Shown in pieces: positions 41,068-50,461 of a DNA stretch of 64,000 bases. A model generated the notes under the pieces. The model was not told the DNA's origin and did not search any database. It saw only the letters and a program-made list of their open reading frames with translations. The stretch is taken from positions 1 to 64,000 of the IMG/VR virus record IMGVR_UViG_3300008266_000038. One strand, written 5' to 3'. The stretch is from a virus. Positions within the stretch are counted from its first letter, which is position 1, and each line of letters starts with the position of its first letter. Position numbers and translations under genes: made by a program.

Positions 41068-42072
41068 ATGGCTTTAATTAAGAAAGACACACCTGCAAAA
41101 GAAGAGGTGAAGACAGAAGATGTTGCATCCGAAAATGCAATACAAGAAAAAGTAGAAACTCAAAAAACTACTATTACATTAACTCCTGAAGAATTGGATG
41201 CTTATTTAGAAAAAAAGCTTCAAGATAAAATGCAAAATCTTCAAGTTACACAATCACCAAAAGTTGAAGAATCAAAAAAAGAAAAAGAACCGATCAAAAA
41301 AATCGTAAACACAGACAATATTCCAGAGTTAGACAACTTTGAGTACAAGTCAAGAAGATACGAGATTATTTCAGGTACAAAAGCCCATTCTTACGGAATT
41401 AGAAACAGAAGTAATTCAACTTCACGTTTGCAGTACATTCACCCTGAAACGAAGCAACCATTTTCTTTGAGATTAACGTCTAATCAACCATCGTTTTTTG
41501 AGGAAAATCAACCAAAAGAAAAAGGAAGTTGCAGAATTAGATACATTAACTTCAAAGATGGAAAACTATTTGTTCCTGCAAGTGATGTGATGTTGCAGCA
41601 GTTCTTACATATTCACCCTGACAATGGAATTGTTTTCAGAGAAATTGATGAGCAAAAAGAAGCAGCAAAAGAAATTGAAATCATGGATTTACGTTTCAAA
41701 GCACAATCATTGGTTAGAAATTTAGATATTGCAAAACAAGTTGCTGTAGCTAGAATTTTATGTGATGATTATCTTGATACTTGGACTCCAGGAGTAATGA
41801 GAATGAATTTGTATGCTAAAGTTGAAGCATCGGCAAAACCATTAGATATTATTAATCTTTGTGAGAATGAGGATTTATTAATTGAAAGTTTAGCTAAAAC
41901 TGCAAAAGCTAGAGGTTTCTTGAATTACGCTAATTATCGTTTCACAGATGAACGAGGTCAGTTAATTCTTGAAGTAGGAAGAAATGACAACGAGTGGAAA
42001 GCAATTACTAGATATTTGTTATCAAATGAAGGTAATGATTTGAGAAACCACTTGGAAGACAAAATGTTTTAA
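41068..42072 (+). CDS. Head-region protein of unknown function (334 aa)
   Basis: The first ~100 residues are Lys/Glu/Thr-rich and disordered with a short coiled coil. The rest is an alpha/beta domain with EYKSRRYEIISGTKAHSYG and FKDGKLFVPASDVMLQQFL. It occupies its own transcription unit after the capsid gene. It may be a capsid auxiliary or head-completion protein. I do not recognise a family. Confidence 0.6.
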   Translation: MALIKKDTPAKEEVKTEDVASENAIQEKVETQKTTITLTPEELDAYLEKKLQDKMQNLQVTQSPKVEESKKEKEPIKKIVNTDNIPELDNFEYKSRRYEIISGTKAHSYGIRNRSNSTSRLQYIHPETKQPFSLRLTSNQPSFFEENQPKEKGSCRIRYINFKDGKLFVPASDVMLQQFLHIHPDNGIVFREIDEQKEAAKEIEIMDLRFKAQSLVRNLDIAKQVAVARILCDDYLDTWTPGVMRMNLYAKVEASAKPLDIINLCENEDLLIESLAKTAKARGFLNYANYRFTDERGQLILEVGRNDNEWKAITRYLLSNEGNDLRNHLEDKMF

Positions 42073-42090
42073 TAGTTTTTAAATCAATAT

Positions 42091-42117
42091 AAAGCATCTC
42101 ATAACGAGGTGCTTTTT
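42091..42117 (+). terminator. Terminator
   Basis: Stem AAAGCATCTC / GAGGTGCTTT (42091-42100 and 42106-42115) with one G-U pair, followed by a T run. Confidence 0.85.
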
Positions 42118-42143
42118 TTATTATATTGTATTTTAAAAATTCA

Positions 42144-42151
42144 TATCTTTG
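42144..42151 (+). promoter_or_regulatory. Late promoter of the connector-muzzle unit
   Basis: TATCTTTG, 17 bases before ATG 42169. The upstream stretch is AT-rich but lacks the full ATAGAT element. Confidence 0.6.
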
Positions 42152-42168
42152 TTTTAAAATAATTGTAC

Positions 42169-42891
42169 ATGATACCTATCAACAATGTAAGAAACGTGGT
42201 TATGTTCTTATTGAACAAGAATAACTACGGATATATCTCTCCTGAAGAGTTTAATACCTACTGCAATTTAGCACAATTAGATATGTTTGAGAATTTGTTT
42301 TTTCAATATAATCAATGGCTTGCTAAACAAAATAGACGTATGACAGAAACGGAATACGCAAATATTCCTAAAAACATTCGTGAGCAAATTGATATGTTTG
42401 CTACTTATACTACAGAATCAAATTTCACATACGATGAAGATGATAATTTATGGTCTTATACAGGAAGTGATTTGTATAGAGTAGAAAACATTTCATTGGT
42501 AAATGCTCAAGGTAAAAAAATCGATATTGAAGAGGTAAACAAATCTGAATTGAATAGGCTTAAAAATAGTAATTTGATTAGTTTGACTTATCCGGCTTAT
42601 GAGAAAATCGGTGAAAGTTTTCGTGTTCACCCTACATTAGATGAAGATTATTACCCTGAACTATTCTTTTTAAGAACACCAAAAGCTCCAAAATGGACTT
42701 ATGTAAATGTAAGTGGTAATCCGGTTTATAATGCTTCGGCTACCGACAAACAAGATATTGAATTACATATTAGTCAATATGCGCCATTTGTAATGAAAGT
42801 TTTATCATATACTGGATTAGCAGTTCGCGAAGAACAGGTAGAAGCAGCAACAAACAACGAAGAAGTAAAAATCGCTCAAAAACAGAGCTAA
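42169..42891 (+). CDS. Head-tail connector / ring-like protein (240 aa)
   Basis: ATG 42169 (MIPINNVRNVVMFLLNKNN) is chosen over an upstream TTG. An alpha/beta protein with YISPEEFNTYCNLAQLDMFE near the start and SATDKQDIELHISQYAPFVM near the end. The latter resembles the C-terminal part of ring or adaptor proteins that precede the muzzle in crAss-like phages. Assignment is by order and memory of similar proteins. Confidence 0.55.
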   Translation: MIPINNVRNVVMFLLNKNNYGYISPEEFNTYCNLAQLDMFENLFFQYNQWLAKQNRRMTETEYANIPKNIREQIDMFATYTTESNFTYDEDDNLWSYTGSDLYRVENISLVNAQGKKIDIEEVNKSELNRLKNSNLISLTYPAYEKIGESFRVHPTLDEDYYPELFFLRTPKAPKWTYVNVSGNPVYNASATDKQDIELHISQYAPFVMKVLSYTGLAVREEQVEAATNNEEVKIAQKQS

Positions 42892-42901
42892 AATATAAGA
42901 T

Positions 42902-43789
42902 ATGAGCAGTCAAAATCCTCAGATTTACTATGAAAATGAAGAGAATCATGGTAATTACGTTTATATCTCTTTAGAAGATATTGTAAATAACTTTTGGCAA
43001 AACCAAACAGGTGATGGAACTGTTTTAGGACCTACTAAAAGACATCAAATTTTGTATTGGGCTAAAAAAGGTTTGCAACAATTTAACTTTGATGTTTTAA
43101 AAGAAGTCAAAGCAGTTGAATTAGAACTTAATGAAACTCTCGATATTATTCTACCACCTGATTATGTTTCTTACGTTAGAATTTCTTGGGTAAATCCAGA
43201 AACAGGAGATTTGATGCCAATGAGCAAAAACACAAAATTACCTTTAGCTACCGCTTATTTACAAGATAACGATGCTAATATTCTTTTTGATAATGAAGGT
43301 AATATTTTAGAAGGAAGTACGTTTTTTGCAGAAAAGCAAGATAACAAACCAAATTCTATCAATGTTTTACCTTGTGCTACTTCTTGTAATGGATGCGGAC
43401 ACTATGAAGGAGGAGTTTGTGGATTAGGTATGTATTCTTTAGACACTACTCGAAACAATAACGGATATTTTAATATAGATACACGAAAAGGGAAAATTCA
43501 TTTCAGTTCAGAAAATTTAACAAGGGTAATTATGTTAGAATATATTTCTGATGGATTAGAATATTCGGAAGAAAACGACATCAAAGTAAATAAAATGGCT
43601 GAGATGGCTTTATATGCTTGGATTAATTGGAATATTACAAGTAATAAACTAAACGTTCAGGAATACATTGTTAGAAGAGCTAAAAAAGACTATGATACCG
43701 CATTAAGAAATGCTAAAATCAAACTTATGGATTTAAGATTACATGAGTTGGCTTTCAATATCAATGGTGTTAAAAAATGGTTTAAATAA
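42902..43789 (+). CDS. Tail-tube/ring-like connector protein with Cys cluster
   Basis: A 295-residue protein. The N-terminal half (YVYISLEDIVNNFW, KRHQILYWAKKGLQQFNFDV, LPPDYVSYVRISW) fits the tail-tubular-A/ring type adaptor of podoviruses. An unusual insertion at ~158-180 contains four Cys (PCATSCNGCGHYEGGVCG), which may bind a metal. It ends 6 bases before the muzzle-like gene. Probable head-tail connector. Confidence 0.65.
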   Translation: MSSQNPQIYYENEENHGNYVYISLEDIVNNFWQNQTGDGTVLGPTKRHQILYWAKKGLQQFNFDVLKEVKAVELELNETLDIILPPDYVSYVRISWVNPETGDLMPMSKNTKLPLATAYLQDNDANILFDNEGNILEGSTFFAEKQDNKPNSINVLPCATSCNGCGHYEGGVCGLGMYSLDTTRNNNGYFNIDTRKGKIHFSSENLTRVIMLEYISDGLEYSEENDIKVNKMAEMALYAWINWNITSNKLNVQEYIVRRAKKDYDTALRNAKIKLMDLRLHELAFNINGVKKWFK

Positions 43790-43795
43790 TTAGAT

Positions 43796-46700
43796 ATGAC
43801 TAAAATTAAAAATACATTCGGCAGAGGTGTTGTTGATAAAGATTCTGATGAAAGACTTGTTCCTTCTGATGTTTTTATAGATGCTGAAAACTTCATGGTG
43901 GTTACCGAAGATGGATCTAATTTAGGTGTTGGTAAAAATGTTTTAGGAAATATAAAAAAAACAAATTTTAATATTCCAAATTCAGAAACAATAGGTGTTT
44001 TATCTGATGATTCTAAAGATAGATGTTTTTATTTTGTAACTTCTAGTACATTTGATTACATTATTCAATATAATTTATCTGATAATACATCTGAAATAGT
44101 TTTACAATCTTCTGTAGGTGGCGCTCTTAATTTTTCAAAAGATTTTAGAATATCTCACATCGATATTTTTATTAGTGATACTCAAGACGAATTATTGGCT
44201 TGGACAGATGGTTATAATCCGCCAAGAATTATTAATATAAATAGATCAAAAACATTGCTTGTAGATGATTTTACATCAGATGAAATTTCAGTTATAAAAT
44301 CTCCACCATCAATAGATCTTATTATATTACCAAAACAGATAAATTCAACTACAAAGAGTAATTATTTGCTTAAAAATTTCATTTCTTTTGCTTATAGATA
44401 TAAGTACAAAGATGGTTTTTTTTCAGCTATATCTTCATGGTCTCAACCTGTTTTTTTGTCAAGAAATTTTGATTTAGACAGAAATTTAGGAATAAACAGA
44501 GGAATGATAAACTTTGCAAACGCTGCAGATATTACTTTCAATACTGGTCCAAGAGAAGTTATAGGTATAGATTTATTATTTAGAGAATCAAATTCTACAA
44601 CACCATATATTATTCAACAATTCTCAAAAGAAGAAGAAGGTTGGGCTAATGATGTAAGTCAAACATTTGAATTTAATAATAGTAAAGTTTATTTACCATT
44701 AACCGAAGAGCAATATTTTAGAAATTTCGATAATGTTCCATTAAAAGCGTTGGCTCAATCTAAATTAGGTAACAGAATAGGTTATGGAAATTTCATAGAG
44801 GGTAGAGATATTCCAGAAAAAATTGATTTTGAAGTTGAACTCGTTTCTTCTTCTATATCCGATTCTTTTGTGTCTGAGGTAAAAAACTACACTTTTGAAG
44901 ATAAAGAATTTAGCAACCTTATTGATTGGGAATCGGTTAGTGTTTTGGATGGGGTTATAAATTCAAACATGAATATAGCTACAAATGTCATGACAATGAC
45001 AATGGCTCCAAATTCTAAATTAGAATTTGATTTTAACATTACATTATACAATAACTCTTTATCTGATGTAGCTAGACTTGTAATAACAAATAATGATGTT
45101 GTTGTGTTTACAAGTTTAGATTTTAGCGGTTCTTTAATAGAATCTTTTATTTATGAAAATGAAGATGATCTTTTAACAGAAGATGTTGTTTTTAAATTTT
45201 ATCTTTTAAAAGTATCTGGAGATGTTGTGTATGATTGTAGAATGGATGTTACATACGTAATAGGTGTAACACTTGATTATAAATTAAGATACAATGCTAT
45301 TTATCAAGATTCCTACTTGCAATTTGGATCACCAATACCTTTATTTTATGGAAACATAATGAATAAAGGTAAGGTAGATATTGATTTTACAGGAGTTTCT
45401 TTCAATAGAGATACATTTTTATTCATAGAATTTGAAGCCGAATCTAATTTATATAAAGATGCTCCAAACGTTTTTGGTACTATTTTCTATAACATAGAAA
45501 ATGATTATGCTAATATTTCAGATTTTTTTACAAATTCAGGGTTTAAAAACTATATTGAAAACGAAACCACAGGATATTCTTTTCTTTTTAAAGAACAATT
45601 TTTAGGAGTAGATTCAGTAAACATACAAGAATACATAGGGCTAAAAGTTACATTAAGCGGAAATATTTTATCAATATCATTTCCTTATGCTAGATATGAA
45701 GTTACTGATGAATTTGGAACATACAATAAAGAGGAATTGTTTAGAGTTTTGTCTGCTGAATCTTATATTTCAGGGTCTAATAGTTTTGCTAGTTTACATA
45801 GCAATAGAGATTATGAAGTAGCCATGATATATATGGATAAACAAGGTAGAAAATCAACAGGACTAACATGCAAAAACAATATTTTATACATACCACCAAT
45901 AAATAGCGTAACAACAAATAAATTAAACGTTATTGTTAATCATAATCCACCATCTTGGGCAGATAGATATAAGTTTTCCATAAAGCAAACAAAAACAAAT
46001 TATGAAACAATTTATGGTTCATTGTTTTTTATCGATGGAAGTTATGTTTGGATAAAAATTGTTGGGAAAAATAAAAATAAAATAAAAGAAGGCGACACTT
46101 TAATTATAAAAAAAGACACAACAACTTTCGAATTTCAATCTATAGTCGAAACAAGAGTGCTTCAGGTAACTGATAAAGCAAAAGATTTTTTAGATGGAAA
46201 CAAAGATGAAAAAGGATTAGATATTATAGAAGAAGAAGGAACTTATTTTAAAATACTTCCAGATAATTTTATTATAAATTATGACCCTGATACATTTTTA
46301 AGCGTAAGGGATAATAGTAGCGCTTCTAACGATAGACCTTTTTCGTATTTAGGTGTTTATTCATGGGAATTCGATATGTCTGTAATACCAGGTGTTCCTG
46401 ATAAGCTTTTTCCTGGTAGTCCTGCAGAATCTACTAGAGGCAGAGTGTTAGATGGATTGTCTTTTTATGATACTGCAACATCAACTATTAAAGATAGACC
46501 AATACCATCCGGAAGTGGAATTACATTATACTTAATTTCAAAAAGACATAATAGAAAAGATGCAAAATATGAAAAAACATTTTTTGCATCTATTGATTAT
46601 GATAACTTTCAAGATTTCTTTAATGCCGAAATATCAAGTCAAATACCTTTACAAGCTGAAAACGGAAGTGAATATGATAATGTTAGAGTAACAAGAGGTT

Positions 46701-48355
46701 ATCCTTATTTCAGAAACTTCAGAGACAAATTTACAGATTCTACTTTTATTGATGGTTTTTTTGAAGACCCTAGTGGATATTTATTTATGATTGTAGAAGG
46801 TGTTTATGCAGGAAACGGAAGTATATCTACAGGTAAAAAAGGATATCTTAACGCTAAAATATCTTTAAGATTATCAGATGATTTATTGATTTTTGAGACA
46901 GAACCATTAGAATTAATAGACGCACCTTTCTATGAGACACCAGAAACTTATAAAATAATAAATGGGCAACATGAAAAAACTAGTCATTTATTAAACAATG
47001 CTTTTAATTGTTTTTCTTTTGGCAATGGTGCCGAATCATACCAAATAGAAGATGAGTTTAATCAGAAATATTTATCTTTAAATGCTATTCCTGTAGGTGT
47101 TTCTCAGGAAAAATATAAACAGATAAATAGATATGCAGATATTACATATAGCGGAGTTTATCAACCTACATCTAATGTAAATAGATTAAATGAATTTAAC
47201 TTATTTTTAGCTAACTATAAAGATGATATTGAAAAAAGATATGGTCCTATAATTAAATTATATCCAAATGAAACGGATTTATTAGTTATACAAGAAGATA
47301 AATCAAGTAAAGTTTTTTACGGAAAAGACATTTTATACAATTCTGATGGAACAGGAAATTTATCAAGCATAGAAGATGTTTTAGGTCAACAAAAAACAGA
47401 TGGAGGTGAGTTTGGAATATCTGACAATCCGGAAAGTTTTACGGAATATGGTTTTAATGCTTTTTTTACAGACAGGAAAAGAGGTTCTATTTTAAAAAGA
47501 AATGAAAATAATGGATTATTTGAAATTTCATCTCAAAAAATGAGAAGTTATTTTAAAAGTTTATTTAGAGATAATCAAATAAATAATATTATTTCTTGTT
47601 ATGATTCTTTTTACAATACGTTTATTTTGAATATAAAATACAATGAAAATCAATACGTTACTTGGTTTTATTCAGATAGATATGATGGATTCTTGGGAAG
47701 AATGACGTTTAACCCAGATGCTATGATTAGAATAAACAATGAATTACTTTCTTTTAAAGGAGCAGATGTTTATTTACACAATAGAGGGGATTACAACACG
47801 TTTTATGGTGAAGAATCTCCTAGTAGTTTTTCGTTTAATTTTTCTCAAGAACCAAGTACAAGGAAAAATTTCAAAAATATTGAAATTGAAGGAAGTACTT
47901 CTGTAGATGTAGAATTAGTTACAGATATTAATCAAGGCTATATTAATAAAAATGATTTTGAAAAAAAAGAAGGCGTTTTTTACGCTTATATTCGAAATTC
48001 AAATAACGATGTTGATTCTTCTCTTTTAAGTTGTCAAGGAATTGGAAATTGCACTATTTCTGGACTTACATTAAATTTTGATTTTGAACTAGATAGTATT
48101 ATTTCTGTTGGCGACCAAGTAAGAAATTCTAATTTAGAATTAATCGGAACCATTGTTTCAAAAACCATAAATAGTTTAACACTAAATGCAGTAGAAAATA
48201 TTGTTTCAGGAGATTTCGTTCTTTGTTCAAAACCGCAAAGTATAGAAAACAATGATTTGTTAGGGTACTATATGAAAGTAACTTGCAGATTCTCAAGTAA
48301 TACATACCAAGAGATTTTTGCAATTAATAGCGAAGTATCTAAAAGTTTTTCTTAA
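43796..48355 (+). CDS. Muzzle / tail stabilisation-like protein
   Basis: A 1519-residue protein. The N terminus (FGRGVVDKDSDERLVPSDVF, IDAENFMVV, VLGNIKKT) is the type found in stabilisation/tail-tubular-B-like proteins of crAss-like phages, which form the tail nozzle ('muzzle'). The rest is a long series of beta-rich segments. ITYSGVYQPTSNVNRLNEFN near 1125 and ESFTEYGFNAFFTDRKRG near 1220 look like conserved parts of that family. It is the strongest single hint of crAss-like affinity here. The portal-distal end should contact the fibres. Confidence 0.75.
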   Translation: MTKIKNTFGRGVVDKDSDERLVPSDVFIDAENFMVVTEDGSNLGVGKNVLGNIKKTNFNIPNSETIGVLSDDSKDRCFYFVTSSTFDYIIQYNLSDNTSEIVLQSSVGGALNFSKDFRISHIDIFISDTQDELLAWTDGYNPPRIININRSKTLLVDDFTSDEISVIKSPPSIDLIILPKQINSTTKSNYLLKNFISFAYRYKYKDGFFSAISSWSQPVFLSRNFDLDRNLGINRGMINFANAADITFNTGPREVIGIDLLFRESNSTTPYIIQQFSKEEEGWANDVSQTFEFNNSKVYLPLTEEQYFRNFDNVPLKALAQSKLGNRIGYGNFIEGRDIPEKIDFEVELVSSSISDSFVSEVKNYTFEDKEFSNLIDWESVSVLDGVINSNMNIATNVMTMTMAPNSKLEFDFNITLYNNSLSDVARLVITNNDVVVFTSLDFSGSLIESFIYENEDDLLTEDVVFKFYLLKVSGDVVYDCRMDVTYVIGVTLDYKLRYNAIYQDSYLQFGSPIPLFYGNIMNKGKVDIDFTGVSFNRDTFLFIEFEAESNLYKDAPNVFGTIFYNIENDYANISDFFTNSGFKNYIENETTGYSFLFKEQFLGVDSVNIQEYIGLKVTLSGNILSISFPYARYEVTDEFGTYNKEELFRVLSAESYISGSNSFASLHSNRDYEVAMIYMDKQGRKSTGLTCKNNILYIPPINSVTTNKLNVIVNHNPPSWADRYKFSIKQTKTNYETIYGSLFFIDGSYVWIKIVGKNKNKIKEGDTLIIKKDTTTFEFQSIVETRVLQVTDKAKDFLDGNKDEKGLDIIEEEGTYFKILPDNFIINYDPDTFLSVRDNSSASNDRPFSYLGVYSWEFDMSVIPGVPDKLFPGSPAESTRGRVLDGLSFYDTATSTIKDRPIPSGSGITLYLISKRHNRKDAKYEKTFFASIDYDNFQDFFNAEISSQIPLQAENGSEYDNVRVTRGYPYFRNFRDKFTDSTFIDGFFEDPSGYLFMIVEGVYAGNGSISTGKKGYLNAKISLRLSDDLLIFETEPLELIDAPFYETPETYKIINGQHEKTSHLLNNAFNCFSFGNGAESYQIEDEFNQKYLSLNAIPVGVSQEKYKQINRYADITYSGVYQPTSNVNRLNEFNLFLANYKDDIEKRYGPIIKLYPNETDLLVIQEDKSSKVFYGKDILYNSDGTGNLSSIEDVLGQQKTDGGEFGISDNPESFTEYGFNAFFTDRKRGSILKRNENNGLFEISSQKMRSYFKSLFRDNQINNIISCYDSFYNTFILNIKYNENQYVTWFYSDRYDGFLGRMTFNPDAMIRINNELLSFKGADVYLHNRGDYNTFYGEESPSSFSFNFSQEPSTRKNFKNIEIEGSTSVDVELVTDINQGYINKNDFEKKEGVFYAYIRNSNNDVDSSLLSCQGIGNCTISGLTLNFDFELDSIISVGDQVRNSNLELIGTIVSKTINSLTLNAVENIVSGDFVLCSKPQSIENNDLLGYYMKVTCRFSSNTYQEIFAINSEVSKSFS

Positions 48356-48360
48356 ATTTG
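48353..48360 (+). promoter_or_regulatory. Possible promoter before the 134-residue gene
   Basis: TAAATTTG at 48353-48360, overlapping the muzzle stop, 16 bases before ATG 48377. No clear -33 element. Confidence 0.35.
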
Positions 48361-48376
48361 TTTCAAATATGAATAT

Positions 48377-48781
48377 ATGAATTTTATAGTTAAAAAACAT
48401 AGTAAATTAGATTTTTTCGAAACATATCAAAAATGGTGCGAACAACATAAGTTCCCGTTAATAACAATTGATTGGTTTCCTGAAAATGTATTTGTTTCAT
48501 ATAACGAAAATGATGAGCCTTGTTATTGTTGTTGGTTTTGGCATACTGATTCAAAATTAGCATGGATAGGTTTTCCTTGTTCAAACAAAAATGTATTGTA
48601 CAGAGATAGAGATGGAGGTCTTGAAGCTCTTTATGAATATATTAGCAAATATGCTAAAAAGAAAAAATATGTTACAATAATAACAACATCTGGTAGAGAA
48701 GAAACTGATTCTATTTGTAAAAAAACAGGATATGTTTTAGGTGATACGAATGTTAATCATTATTTAAAAAAATTAAAATAA
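48377..48781 (+). CDS. GNAT-fold-like small protein (134 aa)
   Basis: The protein starts VKKHSKLDFFETYQKWCEQH and ends REETDSICKKTGYVLGDTNV. The 'I.KKTGY..GD.NV.H..K' end is common in small phage proteins with a degenerate acetyltransferase (GNAT) fold found near tail genes. The acetyl-CoA-binding loop is not evident, so enzyme activity is doubtful. Two GNAT-like segments also occur in the giant protein at 52008. Confidence 0.55.
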   Translation: MNFIVKKHSKLDFFETYQKWCEQHKFPLITIDWFPENVFVSYNENDEPCYCCWFWHTDSKLAWIGFPCSNKNVLYRDRDGGLEALYEYISKYAKKKKYVTIITTSGREETDSICKKTGYVLGDTNVNHYLKKLK

Positions 48782-48787
48782 CATACC

Positions 48788-49537
48788 ATGATAGGAACTG
48801 CGGTTGTAGGTGCTGGATTAGGAGTTTATCAAACACTTGAAGGAGCAAAACAAAAAGAACAAGCTAGAAAAGCTTTAGATGAATATAAAAGACAACAATT
48901 AAAAAATGTTGGAGAAGATTTAAGAGTGTCTACTCTTGGGACAGATACTCTTAGAGAAGAACAGTCAAAACTAACAGCGCAACAAATAGAATCTTTATCA
49001 GGAGGCGGCAACAGGGCTTTGGTTGGTGGATTAGGAAGAATTGAAGCAGGAAATCAAGCTGTTAATGATAGAATTGCAGCAAGTCTTGATGAAAAACAAA
49101 AAGAAATTGATATGATTATTGCTGAAGATGATGCTCGTATTAGAAGTATGCAAGAAAATCGTGAGATTGGTGATATTAATGCTTTAAGTTCTCAATATAA
49201 TGCAGGAAATGAAGCTATGCAAATGGGAATTGGTCAAGCAATTGGTGGTGTTGGAGCAGTAGCAAATTCAGTAGGAAACGCTGGTAAATCTGCTACCACA
49301 GAAGGTGCTTCAGAAGTGTCTAAATCTTCAAATGCAGGTAGCTCTACTCCAAACAATGAATTAAGCACAGGTGTAATGACTAAAACAGGAGGAAGTGGTT
49401 TAGGCGCTACTAATCAACCTATTGACGATTTTGGGAATAAAATAAATACTAACACGAGTAATACTCCGTTACCAAAAAGAAGAAAATTTGGATTGGGTTA
49501 TACAGAGAATTACGATGGAACTTTAAATATTGATTAA
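48788..49537 (+). CDS. Internal virion / ejection-type protein (249 aa)
   Basis: It begins with a Gly-rich hydrophobic segment (MIGTAVVGAGLGVYQTLEG), then a long amphipathic helix region (20-140, KQKEQARKALDEYKRQQ). A small-residue repeat segment follows (MGIGQAIGGVGAVANSVGNA) and the C terminus is disordered. This profile matches internal proteins that are ejected with DNA and form or line a trans-envelope channel. Its stop overlaps the converging homing-endonuclease gene by 4 bases. Confidence 0.65.
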   Translation: MIGTAVVGAGLGVYQTLEGAKQKEQARKALDEYKRQQLKNVGEDLRVSTLGTDTLREEQSKLTAQQIESLSGGGNRALVGGLGRIEAGNQAVNDRIAASLDEKQKEIDMIIAEDDARIRSMQENREIGDINALSSQYNAGNEAMQMGIGQAIGGVGAVANSVGNAGKSATTEGASEVSKSSNAGSSTPNNELSTGVMTKTGGSGLGATNQPIDDFGNKINTNTSNTPLPKRRKFGLGYTENYDGTLNID

Positions 49538-50295
49538 AGCTTAATGTTGTTTTTAATTTTAAATTGTATAACACAAGCATAAGCTTCCTCAGGGGTATCA
49601 AATAGAGGTAAATTAATTCTTTTTTTATTAAGAACTATTCTACCTCTATATTTTTTACCATCTTTATAAACATTTTTATAATAAAGATTAGTGTTCTTTT
49701 TAATATAATCTTCTATAGATTCATTTATTGATATTTTGTGTAAAACAATATTTAATGTTTCTTTAGCTAATTCTATAGTGTCAAAATAACCAAGACATAT
49801 TTTTTTACCTTTAAAAGTAATTCTTACTCTTATTTTATCTTTTTCTAAATAAATACAATTATTTCCAGATTTTTGTTTTTTATCTTTAGACGCATTTTCT
49901 CTTTGAGAAATTAATTGTAAATTAGTTAAACAATTATTTAATGGATTATTATCTATGTGGTCAACAACTATTTTATAACCACAAGGAATATGGTTTAAAA
50001 ATGCCATTGCCACTAATTGATGAACTTTTGCTTTTTTAGGTATTGCATTATTGTAAATTGTAATAAAAAAATAACCTGTTGTTGTTAGCTTTTGAATTAA
50101 AATTTTATCTTTTATTTTATAAAATCCTTTACCTCCAAAAACTTCTCTAGATAAAGATTTAACCCTCCCTAAATCTGAAACTTTATACATTCCTTCGTAA
50201 CCAGCAACATCTCTAAATTCCTCTTGACAAACTAAACCCTCTTCATTAATATAAAACAAAGGTTCTAAACTAAAATTTTTGTGATACTCTATCAT
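49534..50295 (-). CDS. HNH homing endonuclease with NUMOD4 and two AP2-like domains
   Basis: Start ATG 50295 is preferred; an upstream TTG frame runs through a hairpin. Domains in order: NUMOD4 (EEFRDVAGYEGMYKVSDLGR), HNH (VHQLVAMAFLNHIP, then IVVDHIDNNPLNNCLTNLQL with the catalytic His-Asn pattern), and two AP2-like DNA-binding units (KIRVRITFKGKKICLGYFDT and KYRGRIVLNKKRINLPLFDT). It is a selfish DNA endonuclease that copies itself into related genomes. It sits on the opposite strand between two virion genes and splits what was probably one operon. Confidence 0.92.
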   Translation of the reverse strand: MIEYHKNFSLEPLFYINEEGLVCQEEFRDVAGYEGMYKVSDLGRVKSLSREVFGGKGFYKIKDKILIQKLTTTGYFFITIYNNAIPKKAKVHQLVAMAFLNHIPCGYKIVVDHIDNNPLNNCLTNLQLISQRENASKDKKQKSGNNCIYLEKDKIRVRITFKGKKICLGYFDTIELAKETLNIVLHKISINESIEDYIKKNTNLYYKNVYKDGKKYRGRIVLNKKRINLPLFDTPEEAYACVIQFKIKNNIKL

Positions 50296-50380
50296 AAATA
50301 AAAAACCGCATTTCATCAGGTCGTCGTCTGAATCCATGCGGATTTTCAATAATATTTTTAATTGTAGCGACGACTCTACT
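50296..50380 (-). promoter_or_regulatory. Structured leader of the homing-endonuclease gene
   Basis: Two hairpins compete on the minus-strand transcript. One pairs GTCGTCG (complement of 50368-50374) with CGACGAC (complement of 50320-50326). The other pairs CCGCAT with ATGCGG (plus-strand 50306-50311 and 50336-50341) and is followed by TTTTTTATTT. The second looks like a weak terminator and the first like its alternative, so transcription attenuation is possible. Confidence 0.4.
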
Positions 50381-50425
50381 ATGCAAATATAGTAATATTA
50401 TTTAAAATACAATATATTTTTTATT

Positions 50426-50433
50426 TATCTTTG
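50426..50433 (+). promoter_or_regulatory. Late promoter of the ejection-protein unit
   Basis: TATCTTTG in a T-rich context (TATATTTTTTATTTATCTTTG-like), 28 bases before ATG 50462. It restores transcription downstream of the endonuclease insertion. Confidence 0.65.
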
Positions 50434-50461
50434 TTGTGATAATTCTTTAAAACATAAAATT

